Positions 1-12,354 of a DNA stretch of 64,000 nucleotides are shown here, piece by piece (the first letter of the stretch is position 1; every line of letters starts with the position of its first letter). This stretch comes from Diphasiastrum complanatum. Taxonomy: Eukaryota; Streptophyta; Lycopodiopsida; Lycopodiales; Lycopodiaceae. Under the pieces are notes generated by a model that worked only from the letters and a program-made list of their open reading frames with translations, ran no database searches and had not been told where the DNA came from. The stretch lies in the NCBI GenBank assembly GCA_029204225.1, contig CM055097.1:57990519-58054518 (forward strand). The letters are read 5' to 3'. The translations under genes and the position numbers were made by a program.

Positions 1-1901
1 ACTTTCATCCAAATTATGAAGATCTTTTATGCTCTTGTGATGGGGACAGTGAAATCCGATGTTGGAGTGTGAATCAAGATGTCTGCACACGAGTTGTTAA
101 GGTCTGTTGTTTGTTCTCCTTCTTCATGTTAATTCAAGATGTCAGTGGCTGCAATGCCTCTGATACCAATTCTGAAAATAACAAGTAGCTGTTTTATTCC
201 AGGTTGGTGCATTGCAAATGAGATTTCAGCCTCGTGTTGGAAGGTTGCTCGCTGCTGCAGCTAGAAACCGTGTCTCCATATTTGATATCGAGTCGGAAAC
301 ATGCATTCATTCCCTACAGGTGCTGAATTTTGAATTTTGGTTCATATCTAGCCATGTTTTCACTTGTATAGGAATCGCATGCTCAATAATTAGTACTGGT
401 TTTTATTTTTTCTTTAGATTGAGAAACCCAAACTCTGGCGAGGGAGTTAGAGGAATGTGTCTACTGAGACCTCCTCCTCACCTCGCCTTGACCATCTTTG
501 AGGCACTTGTTTTGCAGAGACACACGAAGCCTCTACATTCAGTGTGCTGGGATGTAATAGGTGATTATGTTGCTTCGGTTAGTGAAGATTCAGTGAGAGT
601 GTGGGCAGTAGGGTCAGGAGGCGATGGAAAATGTGTACATGAGTTAATTACATGGAATGGAAACAAATTCCATTCATGTGTATTCCATCAGAACTTTCCA
701 TCACTGCTTGTCATTGGTTGTTATCAGGTATGCTCAAACATTTTCTTGCTAATAATTTTTCAGGGTAGATTTAATCTGGTTAGAACTTGATTTTTATACA
801 GTTGACTTATTTATTATGCAGGAAACATGGTGTTTTGAAGTAAATTTATCAAGCAAAACTTGAAAGGACAACACATTGACTTTGGTGTTTTCGAATGCAT
901 GCTTCAGAAACAATAACATGCACAGCTTTGCTACTTGGCTTCTATAAACTTAGAGAATTTCGCAGTTCCTATGCCCGTTATACATAAGGAGTGTAATTGG
1001 CATATGCTGTTGTCTTTTTGCAGAAGGGAAAGCTTTCTTAGTGTCTATCTCTTAACAGTTTCTCTTTCTTTCTCAAAATTCAATTCTCAATTCTCCTCTC
1101 CTCTCGAGTCCCTGATATGCTATGGTCATTTTGCTGCGCTTTCTTATTCTGTGTATCTTAGGAGTTTATCTTTCTTTTGCACGATACAATTCCCAATTTT
1201 CCTCCGTTTTATAAGCCCTTGTAGCCCTTCTAAAACTGAGAGAATCAGAAAGCTTGTATCAGAGTTTTTTAGACTACATATATTTGTGTCAAGTTAAGTG
1301 AACACAAGGCAGAAAACGAACTAAAACTAGCCAATCTTTCTCAATTTATCTTCTAATGGTTAATGGTGGTGGATATGGTTGGTGAGACATTTCTGTAAGA
1401 GAGAATTCTGGTGGATATAGCATTGAAAAATAGCACCATTACACATACATCTTATCTGCTGTCAATTTCTATTGAAGGTTTATATGAAAATATTCTTTGT
1501 GCTCCCCTTGATGCATCCTCGTTTTCAATAAGATCCTTGCTCTCGACAATGAACTCACTCTTCTATTATAATGTCAAATGACCTTACATTTGTGAGTCTT
1601 TGTTTGGCATCTTTCTTGTCTGAATGCTTTCTTTCAGTTTGGTTACGTTTTCTCTAACGCTAGTGCCCTTTTTATCACAAGAAGCTGACTTTTGAATGCG
1701 ATTGGACATATGTGGTTTTTTGGACTAATGCTTGCTTATTTCGTCAACATTTCCCAGTCGTTGGTGCTCTGGAACATGGTGGAGAACAAGTGTATGACCA
1801 TTTCTGCTCACGAAGGCCTTATCGCTGCTTTAGCACAGTCTCCCTCTACAGGAACGATTGCATCTGCAAGCCATGACAAGTGTGTGAAGTTTTGGAAGTA
1901 G
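1..1901 (+). pseudogene. LUG-like: LEUNIG-like WD40 co-repressor, 3' exons, copy 1 (truncated)
   Basis: Four exons are readable with GT..AG borders: 1-101 (entering from outside the window), 203-319, 518-727 and 1758-1901, ending in a TAG after HDKCVKFWK. They encode the last WD40 repeats of a LEUNIG/LEUNIG_HOMOLOG-type transcriptional co-repressor. Diagnostic stretches are [51 protein letters not shown] and SLVLWNM. In the family these blades form the propeller that binds other regulators in the nucleus. Compared with copy 2 and the family, copies 1 and 3 carry ITW in place of SC in the HELSCNGNK stretch, and this copy also has NQD for NQG and DVI for DVT. The N-terminal LUFS region is not seen in any of the three copies. 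Probably a duplicated gene fragment, although expression cannot be excluded. Confidence 0.85.
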
Positions 1902-2380
1902 GATGTTGATACTGGCATGTAATATTCCATGTAAACAGGATTTTTGAAGTAAGTTGTGGAAGTAGGTTGTTGATACTGGCATGTAATATTCCATGTAAAC
2001 ATTTGAATGATCACAAGGATGTTGTAGTATGGCTTGCCACCTTCATGTGCCATACGAATCATTGATCAACCATTAGCCCTTTGGATCCTTTGGCCAATAC
2101 AAGCTACTATAATTGGGGTTAATTTTCTTATTATGTTCATAAATTCAGTCAGATTGTCTTGAACAGGCAAATGTAGCAGTGAGTATTTACCACTGAAATT
2201 TGTTTATCTTTTGAGCAGTAAATGGTTATATATGTTAATGTCTGTGAGGAAGTCCTGGCTGTCAAACTGCATCAATTCCTATTGTGAAAAATATGCTGCA
2301 TCACTCAAATAATGCATCTTGTGGACATAACATCAAGGTCAGAAAATCGGTCATATGTTTCGTATTTTATTTCATATTCA

Positions 2381-2418
<38 letters not shown>

Positions 2419-3546
2419 AGTTCCATCTTCAAAGATGGATTCTTTTCAAGGCTTTTTCTGTGTGATGTATCTTGTTTTAATATGTTCTCTCTAGTGTTTT
2501 ATCTCCGCGATGTTCTGTTTTTGTGAGTTGTCTTTCACTATGAAAGTTTGATTTGTTAATAAGACTTGTAGTTTGAAGCATTTGTAATTTGAGAACTGCA
2601 TCAATGAAGTAGCTAGTTTTAACGGTGGTACTTGTAACGCCCTTCAAAGTTCATAGGACTTCATGCCTTTGTTTATTCAGCAGAATTAGGGACTTCTTCA
2701 GAAGTTAAGCTTGTATGAGATTTAAATAGATGGGCAAACAAGAAATGTGGGAAAGATTTAGGTACTATGCAATGATAGTTTTACTCATGTGTCACAAATG
2801 ACAAGTAAAGAGGATATCTTTCACATTTGGGGGGAATGATTTTTGGTGAGCTTTTTCAACGAGTTTTTCTACATTTAAGCGAGCTTATCTAGCACCTTTC
2901 TTTGTTGTTGACTATGAAGTTTTCCACGAACCAGTTGAGAATAGGTCAATTCATTCATGAGTCTTAAAGAATAGCTCTTAGATTCCAACTATCTCACAAT
3001 AAACCATGTTTAGCATATATCTCTATTCATAAACCATATGTGATTTCTAGCATGTATTTTGGTGATCTACATCAACGAGAAGTAAATTAATGTCAAATGG
3101 TATGTTGATTCCCAAAAAGCTTGATGAAGAATGTAATTGAATCTTTTTAGTGAAAGTTAAGTTTCAGTAATCTTCTCCAAACGTCACTTTATAATCATTA
3201 TGAAACACTTAAAAGGCCTCACATGTATAATCATTATGAGATTCATTTGCTTCATTTACTTCGTTATCATTAGTAGAGAGTCTGAATTCCCATTTTGTTA
3301 TGCAGCTATTTCTCATGAGTTATGTCACACAAAACATAGTACATATTTCCCTTAATGTGATGTTTTAAGTTGATTCTATGATTCATTTTTTTTTATTATA
3401 GTAACTAATATGGTCACCTATTAATTATGGATGTCATTCACATAAGATTAGCACTATAGTCTCATGTTAACTAGATATGCACATCTACAAGCTTAACAAA
3501 TGGCAACAAGGAAAAATTAAACTTGTCTAGATAATTATGTGTGATG
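1902..3546. other. 3' flank of LEUNIG-like copy 1, non-coding
   Basis: AT-rich sequence with no convincing coding signal. It contains an imperfect direct repeat of about 60 bp (TGTTGATACTGGCATG.. at about 1904 and 1969) and a (CT)n tract. It is shared with the flanks of copies 2 (17409-20462) and 3 (52825-54600). Copy 1 lacks about 130 bp at ~2728 that copy 3 has (53665-53800), and copy 2 carries about 1.28 kb there (18486-19766). Confidence 0.75.
2383..2417. repeat. (CT)n microsatellite
   Basis: Perfect CT dinucleotide run of 35 bases. The same site in copy 3 (53306-53359) is 54 bases long and copy 2 has a short interrupted version near 17834-17851, so the tract length changed after duplication. 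Confidence 0.97.
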
Positions 3547-3866
<320 letters not shown>

Positions 3867-3871
3867 ATCAA

Positions 3872-4239
3872 CTCCTCATCCTTATCATCATCCAACTCCT
3901 CCTCATCCTCATCCCCATCCCCACCCTTCTCTCTTGCATCCTCTACATCGATCCTAATCCACCATGACTCTTATTCACTTTCTCTTGAGATAAGACTTGA
4001 AGACATCATAAGAGTATCAACAACTTCGTTACTAACATTGTCATCATTAGTAAAGTTGCTTTGCTTGCTATCTTCTAATTGCTCTCTTTTCTTTTTATAG
4101 CATTCTTAGCAAAATGACCCTTTTTGCCACAATAAAAGCACTTCAATTTAGACTTATTCTTCCAACCACCATAAGAGGATGTTGCCTCACCTTGCCCTTG
4201 ATCCATGGTACTTGTCCCACTTGCCTCCTCCTTTGCCAT
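3872..4239 (-). pseudogene. Ty1/copia gag C-terminal fragment, copy 1
   Basis: On the minus strand the text reads a serine/glutamate-rich tail preceded by a CCHC-type zinc knuckle with the motif KCFYCGKKGHFAKNA. The final cysteine of the expected CX2CX4HX4C pattern is replaced by alanine, so the knuckle is probably dead. The fragment is cut at about 4239, exactly where ~2 kb is missing compared with 55077-57113. In the partner the same gag continues upstream to its start and primer-binding site, so the deletion happened here. Confidence 0.75.
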
Positions 4240-5104
4240 TTATTTATGATCACACCTATATTCCTGATAAAAATGGTTTAGTGGGTAGATTAGAGCCATA
4301 TCCTCTACTAGATTTTTTGAGTGAGGAATGGATTTCTCATGATGCAACAATTTCAGAAAGTTTTTGATCTAGACTTTATATGGATATTCAAAGTATATTA
4401 AAATGTAGCATTGGCTTAAAGAATAATAGATAAAGTTGGAATCTACCTTTTACTATCTTTGTTGATCTTTTTTGCAAAGGCAATGTTTGGCGAAAACATG
4501 TTTATTTGTAAGGACCTGAGTGATGCAATAACCGTCAAATTTTTGGATGATGGTTGAGATACGAAACAAAATCGGCAAGTTGAGTGCAGAGTATGTAACT
4601 CATCAATAACATTTAGATATCACATCGAAAAAAAAAATGCTCACTTTGCTGTTGTATTATAGAAGATGGATAAAATGCAAAAATGAGTGGAAGCCACTTG
4701 ATCAAGAGTTTGAAATAAACCATCAAGAGCAACTTCAAATAACAGTGAAAAAAAATGACAACATTCTTGCTATGGTTGAGGTTGAGGAAGATTGGTGTCT
4801 CAATTACATTCGATTAGAACTAGACATGTTGCAATTCGATCTATCTCAATACTATCAATTTTGATTGAATGGTGTAAAGGTACATTATGCCATATGAAAA
4901 TTTTCATTTTTTAGATTCTGATGACAAACCAAATATTGGAATGCTGTCACATACAGCGGGGCAAACCACTACTACATATTTGAGCTATTTTTATGGTTTT
5001 TTTGGTTTTGTGAATGGATGCCAAGCCTGTAGAGGCTGTTTTGGGTCTGCACTACCCTCTCACACCTCCTCCGCTAGCTGAGAATAGTCCAAACACAAGA
5101 AATC
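4240..5104 (+). other. Unrecognised duplicated block with short ORFs
   Basis: Two short open frames on the + strand (4637-4864, 75 codons; 4887-5081, 64 codons) are preserved in the partner copy (57508-57735 and 57758-57952) with few changes, and another coding-like stretch ending at 4367 precedes them. The peptides start MLTLLLYYRRW and MPYENFHFLDSD. I recognise no family. The near identity of the copies follows from recent duplication and is not evidence of selection. Confidence 0.35.
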
Positions 5105-5204
5105 ACACAAAACAAGCTAAATCTACCCCAAAAACCACCTAAAAACACTCTAAAAAAGCAAAAACAACTAAGAATGCAACTAACCTAGTTAATGAAACCT
5201 ATCC

Positions 5205-5232
5205 CCAGCAACGGTGCCATTGTTGGGCATGT
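5205..5232 (-). other. Ty3/gypsy primer-binding-site-like sequence
   Basis: On the minus strand the sequence reads TGGCACCGTTGCTGGGGA, which closely resembles the TGGCGCCGTTGCCGGGGA block found just inside the 5' LTR of many plant gypsy elements. The partner is at about 58106-58133. No clear gag follows on the minus strand, so this is probably an orphan LTR border. Confidence 0.5.
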
Positions 5233-5439
5233 AGATTTGATGGTGAGCAGCCCTCCGCCTGTGAAAAAGGGTTAACTTTGGCTTTCCAATCTTATTTTTA
5301 ATTACATGCCCCAAAGTCAAGTTTAAGTCCATAATTATTTATTTACAAGTGTTTATTGGGCCATGGGCTTACGCACGCAGGATGCCATGACCCTCTCAAC
5401 TATTTGTGAATAATTTATTTATTTACACTGTAATGCTCT

Positions 5440-5560
5440 CAACAGATATTCAACAATATCTACTGCCCACTCAGGTACTGCTTCAACATAAAACAACGTA
5501 GCATCTGGTAGTTCATCATCCACTTCACTGTTAACTGGATTAATCTTTGATGTTTTTTAT
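5440..5560 (-). pseudogene. Ty3/gypsy integrase-linker fragment
   Basis: The minus strand reads DELPDATLFYVEAVPEWAVD followed by IVEYLL, matching the segment just before the zinc-binding domain of gypsy integrase as seen in this window at 48074-47990 (IPEWAADIVEYLMRG). Only about 40 codons remain. An identical partner lies at about 58340-58460. Confidence 0.7.
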
Positions 5561-5639
5561 GTCCTAGGACTAAGCTAGAATTTACTGTCTATTTCTTGAA
5601 TTGCAGATCATATTAATCACAATTACATTTGGTAGAGTA

Positions 5640-5975
5640 TTTTCGTATTTAAGAATATTCAAAATCAATATTCACGATCAATATTCACAACACGTATTCA
5701 CAATATTCACATATCTCATATTATACGTATTCAATATTCAAAATTTCATATCAGTATTCATGATTTGTATTCACAATGTTCACGATCAGTATTCACAATA
5801 TTCACGATCACTATTCACAATATTCATGATAAAAATCTCAGAATCTCAGTTTCTCAGAATCTCAGTTTCTCAAAATCTCAGTTTCTCAGAATCTCAGTTT
5901 TCCATAATCTCATTTATGAGTTTCTGAGTCTTTCAGAATCTCAATTTCTCAATTTCTCAATATTTGCAATTTCAA
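5640..5975. repeat. Short tandem repeats TTCACGATCA and TCAGAATCTCAGTTTC
   Basis: The left half (to about 5830) is built from ATTCACAATATTCACGATC-type units and the right half from TCAGAATCTCAGTTTC units of about 16 bases. The partner at 58540-58880 has additional TCAG units. The small ORFs across it are translations of the repeat and are not annotated. Confidence 0.85.
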
Positions 5976-5999
5976 CGATCACAAATCATCAATAAAGTA

Positions 6000-8500
<2,501 letters not shown>

Positions 8501-8836
8501 TCATTTCAGGACCGTATTATAGTGTTGTTTAGCTTGTTTCTTTGTCATTGGTCCTGCCATCTTTTCTTTCTTCAATATAACTGCTTTTGGCGGCTTTATT
8601 GTCGGTTCATCCGGAATATCTCGAGTTCCAAATCTCGTAGGATCCATGTGATTGAGAATCCACTCATCCGTAAGTTCTGCATCTCCATCATAAGTCAAGG
8701 CATGACTAACATGTATTAGGTTATGTTCAATCGGATCTGTAATTGGAACAGTTGACATCCAAGCTAAGTTCATCATATTCAATGGAAAACTGATCGGCGT
8801 ATCCAAAGTTCGATCAAGTAAGAAAATATCATTCAA

Positions 8837-9510
8837 TTTGGATTGATTATCTCATTGACACATATAGCTTGCTGTACAAACCACTGTTACAAGAGCTTGA
8901 TTTCAATTGACAATGCCGGTTCGAAAGTCATAGTGGACTCTCAAACCGACATGTGATCGACCAATGACTTGTCGATCACATGTATGATCCGTTGTTGATG
9001 AATCATCATCCCCTCTTTGGACTTTTGTTTATCATCATTGTTTAGTGTCAGTTTCTTCGTCCCATTATTAATCAGTTGAATGTATTGCAGACACCCCAAC
9101 AAAATGACTCATTTAGTTGTGCATGGTTTACTCTTTACAATGCCAAAATATTTTTTGAATGGTACATTCTTCAAGAGGATGTTGATATTTTGAATGTGAG
9201 TTATTAGCCCTTTTAGTTTTATCTTCATGTAAGATATTGTTTGTTATTAACACTAGAGTCATTTCAAAATGCATACAAAAGTGTGCATTTCATGCACTTA
9301 TTCAAAAAATCATATTTCATAAACTATCTATGATGAATCACATCAAATCCTTTCAACTTACCGGTTAAAAAATCTGAGACCTTCATTTTGAGTAACTTAT
9401 ATGTAAGATATGATGTGTCAAACATGTGGGGGGTACCGATAAAACTTCGATATTTTCATATATAAGACTACATTGTTGTGAATTTTATGTTCAAATTTGA
9501 GCATGTCTAC
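8837..9510. other. Degenerate retroelement sequence, no gene
   Basis: AT-rich text without open frames of note. The first ~250 bases continue the minus-strand gypsy sequence in decayed form. Confidence 0.4.
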
Positions 9511-9514
9511 ACTT

Positions 9515-10090
9515 AAGAATCCTATATGATTATAGAAATTTGCCTATTAAAAAAATTGAATTTGGAGATCTATAGAGATAGATACGTGCATTCAAAGTTA
9601 CCCTTTTAAGTGTTGATAAAAATCACCAAAATTGGAAATATCATATATGAGCGTGTAATACCATGATTTTGACAATATTTTTTTTGGTTTTCCTACTTTA
9701 AAAAGTATTATATGACCATAGAAACATGTCTCTTAAATTTTTTTCAATTTGGAGTTATGTAGAGATAGGTATGTGCATCTAAAGCTACATATGTCAAGTG
9801 CTGAAAAATATTGAAAATTATTGAAAGGTGCTAGAAAGTTTCAACTCTTTTGGAGGTGCTTTTTACAACCCTTTGTTTGGTTGTCTACTTTCAAAAATCT
9901 TTTATGACCATAGAAACATGTCTATAAACAAGAAAACAAATTTGGAGTCCTATAGAGATATATACGTGCACCTAAAGTTACCCATGTGAAGTGCTGAAAA
10001 GTGCTGAAAATTGAAGTTTTTTGGGGGCAGATTGCCATCAATTGAGAGAAAAAAAGTTTTTCAGTAACACAATGAAGTGTTAAATCTAGT
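9515..10090. repeat. Degenerate tandem repeats with ~190 bp period
   Basis: Three diverged units share the order CATAGAAACATGTC / AATTTGGAG..TATAGAGATA / TACGTGCA..AAAGTTACCC / AGTGCTGAAAA. The first marker recurs near 9531, 9716 and 9908 (spacing about 185 and 192 bases). The period is close to one nucleosome repeat, as in many plant satellites, but only three units are visible. Confidence 0.65.
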
Positions 10091-10222
10091 TCCACATACA
10101 ATTGAAAAATTGAAATTTCAATCACTTGATGGCAGTGACCAAGGGTTTTATGCGCACCTTTGTGTGCATGCACACAAAAATCAACCAAGCTATGTGCAAA
10201 ATGGGAACTTACCAAGCTGAAG

Positions 10223-10480
10223 CTTGCCACTTTTGCCATCAAGCTAGCTGATCCTAGAGGAATGGTTGAAGACATACCTGTCAAAATAGCTGGAGTGCAG
10301 TTTGTCATTACTTTTGTAGTAGTGGACTTACCTGACGCGCCAAATGTATATCGAGTTTGATTGGGACATCCATGGTTACGAGTTGCACAAGTAATTCATA
10401 ACTGGGACACCAACAAAATTACTTTTGAGAATCGTGAGCGTGCGGTCAAAGTAGACCAATCACTTGGACTATGGTAGAGT
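10223..10480 (+). pseudogene. Ty3/gypsy aspartic protease C-terminal fragment
   Basis: On the + strand the text reads GMVEDIPVKIAGVQFVITFV and VVDLPDA, then after a frame change LGHPWLRVAQVIHNWDTNKI and TFENRERAV. This is the second half of a gypsy retropepsin, where family members have an LGRPWL..A..V block near the end of the domain. The catalytic D[ST]G half is missing. Confidence 0.75.
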
Positions 10481-10482
10481 GA

Positions 10483-11564
10483 TTACAAATAAAGAAGTGG
10501 ACAAGTAAAGAAATAGATATACTTGGTATGATAAGGCATCAACAAAAACTTCACAACTGGTGAGCAAGCACCAAGGAGACAGTGCGACAAAGTGTCATTG
10601 TTGTCCTTGATGGCTTGCAAAAAAAAATTGCTGAGAAGCAGCAATTCATTCCTAGAATCCCTTGCAATGTCAAATTGTAGTAAGGGGAGACCCGTCTCTA
10701 TCACTGAAACGCTGATAGAAGCCCTTATGTCCTTCATCTGAATACAGTCTGGGATTCTAAAGTTAAGCTCAAAGCCAATTTCATCTATTTTGAATAGAAT
10801 TGGCATGCTGATGTTATCTATAGCATCCGATATATCTTTCTCAAATTTTAAATAATCATCAGAATCTAAATATAATATAGGTTTGAGATTAATGGGAGGA
10901 GGGGGGAGAGTATTCACAATGGAGGGTATGTCCAAAATTTTTGTGGCTGAATCGACCATAGTATCTAGGGCTACAAGATTTACAATTGCATCATCTCTAG
11001 ATGGGAAATGTTCGAGGTCCAAGCGTCGGACCTTTTTAGGAGCCTGAGCAAAGAATTTCTTACTCCTTTTAGGGGCAAGTTGCTTGCGAGGCCTCTTTGT
11101 GAGAAGGTTAGTCCTGTCAAGGGATTCGTCCCTGGAAGTAGAAGGGTTCACCCTTGTGAAGTTTATAGAATCTCTCCCTCATTCTATACAAAATTTGAAA
11201 ATTTTTGGGCATTATGGTGACCTGCTTAGCATGGATTGAAAGCAAAAGAAAATCTTCATAAAAATGTGCCAAATAGTCCTCCGCAGACTCCTACAAGCAT
11301 TGCAATACTGCAGGTTTGAACCTAACAAGACTTTGTAGACTATCTTGGGTAATCTTTCGGATAGGTCTATAGAATAGTGCTCTTGAGGTCTATAGAATAG
11401 TGCTCTTGGTATCAAGAGCAAGGTGGATCTCTGATATTTCTTAATATCAGAGAGCCATCTGCTCCTGCTATGCCTGGTCTGTCGTGGTGGATTAACAGTA
11501 GGAATACTAGTGGATACAGTGCCAGGAGAGAAGAAATCTCTCGGTTTGGTTTGATCCTAGACAT
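10483..11564 (-). pseudogene. Histone H3-like (CENH3-like) protein with long C-terminal extension, locus A
   Basis: Reading the minus strand from an ATG at 11564, an H3-type start (MSRIKPN, compare MARTKQT) is followed after a frame change by DIKKYQRSTLLLIPRALFY, the alpha-N helix. A 23 bp tandem duplication (11363-11408) then breaks the frame. The core continues as IRKITQD, VRFKPAV, ESAEDYLAHFYED and IHAKQVTIMPKNFQ. By eye the stretch from ITQ to KNF aligns without gaps to plant CENH3, including the longer loop 1 (R-aromatic-x-P), the LLIP motif and a KDF-like KNF. A TAG at 11291-11293 replaces the expected glutamine. After another frame change come about 220 codons of extension: basic (KRPRKQLAPKRSKK), then proline-rich and acidic, with no family recognised. 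Divergent to the gene at 12355. No intron is visible. It could be a diverged CENH3 retrocopy, but the extension and conserved neighbour argue for a distinct gene. Confidence 0.75.
11363..11408. repeat. 23 bp tandem duplication inside the H3-like core
   Basis: The 23-base unit starting AGGTCTATAGAATAG and ending CTCTTG occurs twice in direct succession. Because 23 is not a multiple of three it shifts the frame of the histone fold. Without one unit the alpha-N helix and alpha-1 region read on continuously. Confidence 0.95.
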
Positions 11565-12354
11565 CAAGCTAGTATCGGTTCAGTGTGCAGTTATCGTAAC
11601 AGTGATGAGAGCATGGTAACCATGCCTGCAGAGATGCGATATGTAGTGATGTATCGGTCTTGTGCGAGGGTTGACAATGAAAAAAAGGAGAGTGAGGTAA
11701 CAACGCACATAAGCGATATGTAGGATCGTAGTATCGCTCTTGTGTGCACGTAGAGAGACGAGGCGATGAGGGAGCAAACGGGACGCGTAGAGAAGCAATA
11801 TGAAATATGATACGAAAATCGAAAGAAAAAAAGTGAAAATGCCCTCCGCGCTTGCGACCATGTGCTCTCATTTTTTGCATGTGTGGTCACATGTGTGACC
11901 CGAACCATCCAATCAACGTTTGCCACTTGGCTAGTCACACGTGGGTCTAGAGTAGACCAATCAAAATTCGACACATGCCATGATCTGACGAATCAGTTCG
12001 TGACACCTGGCGATAGTACAGCTTCGCACGTGTGGTCATTATGAGCGAATTGTAGGATGACATGTGGACAGTTGACCGTTGACTCGCACATGTGAGACAA
12101 CTATAAATGGCACGATCTTCGAATTTTTTTCCATCTTTCTTGGGTTTCTCTCATATCGGTTCTCTGCGCGTCGTATTTTCATATGATTTTCGTCACATAT
12201 CGCTTCTCTGCGTGCCCCGTTTGCTCCCTCATTGTCTCATCTCTTTGTGTGCGCACAAGAGCGATACACCGACCGTACATATCGCTTATGTGCATGCATA
12301 GTGTACTCCTTGAAACTTGGTTACAACCCTCTCGCACAGAACCGATACTAGGCA
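11565..12354. promoter_or_regulatory. Bidirectional promoter arranged as an inverted repeat, locus A
   Basis: The reverse complement of about 11575-11820 matches about 12180-12350. Shared blocks, in the same order, are CCCGTTTGCTCCCTCAT, ACAAGAGCGATAC, ACATATCGCTTATGTGC, an ACCCTC..GCACA line, and ACCGATACTAG placed a few bases before each ATG. The two divergent genes therefore carry the same leader. The centre (11880-12110) holds a TATA box for the right gene (TATAAAT at about 12100), CCAATCA twice, CACGTG cores and CATCCAATCAACG. No matching TATA was found for the left gene. Confidence 0.7.

Noticed and set aside
5640-5975. Regular repeats that could suggest a CRISPR array
   Set aside because: Units of about 16 bp with no unique spacers, in a plant nuclear context. 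Simple tandem repeats.
10490-10700. Second H3-like fold in the tail (DIARD like EIAQD, LQ..MP)
   Set aside because: Needs several gaps and lacks the HAKRVT block. The true fold lies upstream at 11150-11480.
11060-11110. RPRKQLAPKRSKK looked like the H3 N-terminal tail (APRKQLATKAARK)
   Set aside because: It lies C-terminal to the H3 fold on the same strand and corresponds to the basic stretch after the fold at locus B, so the resemblance is probably lysine/arginine richness.
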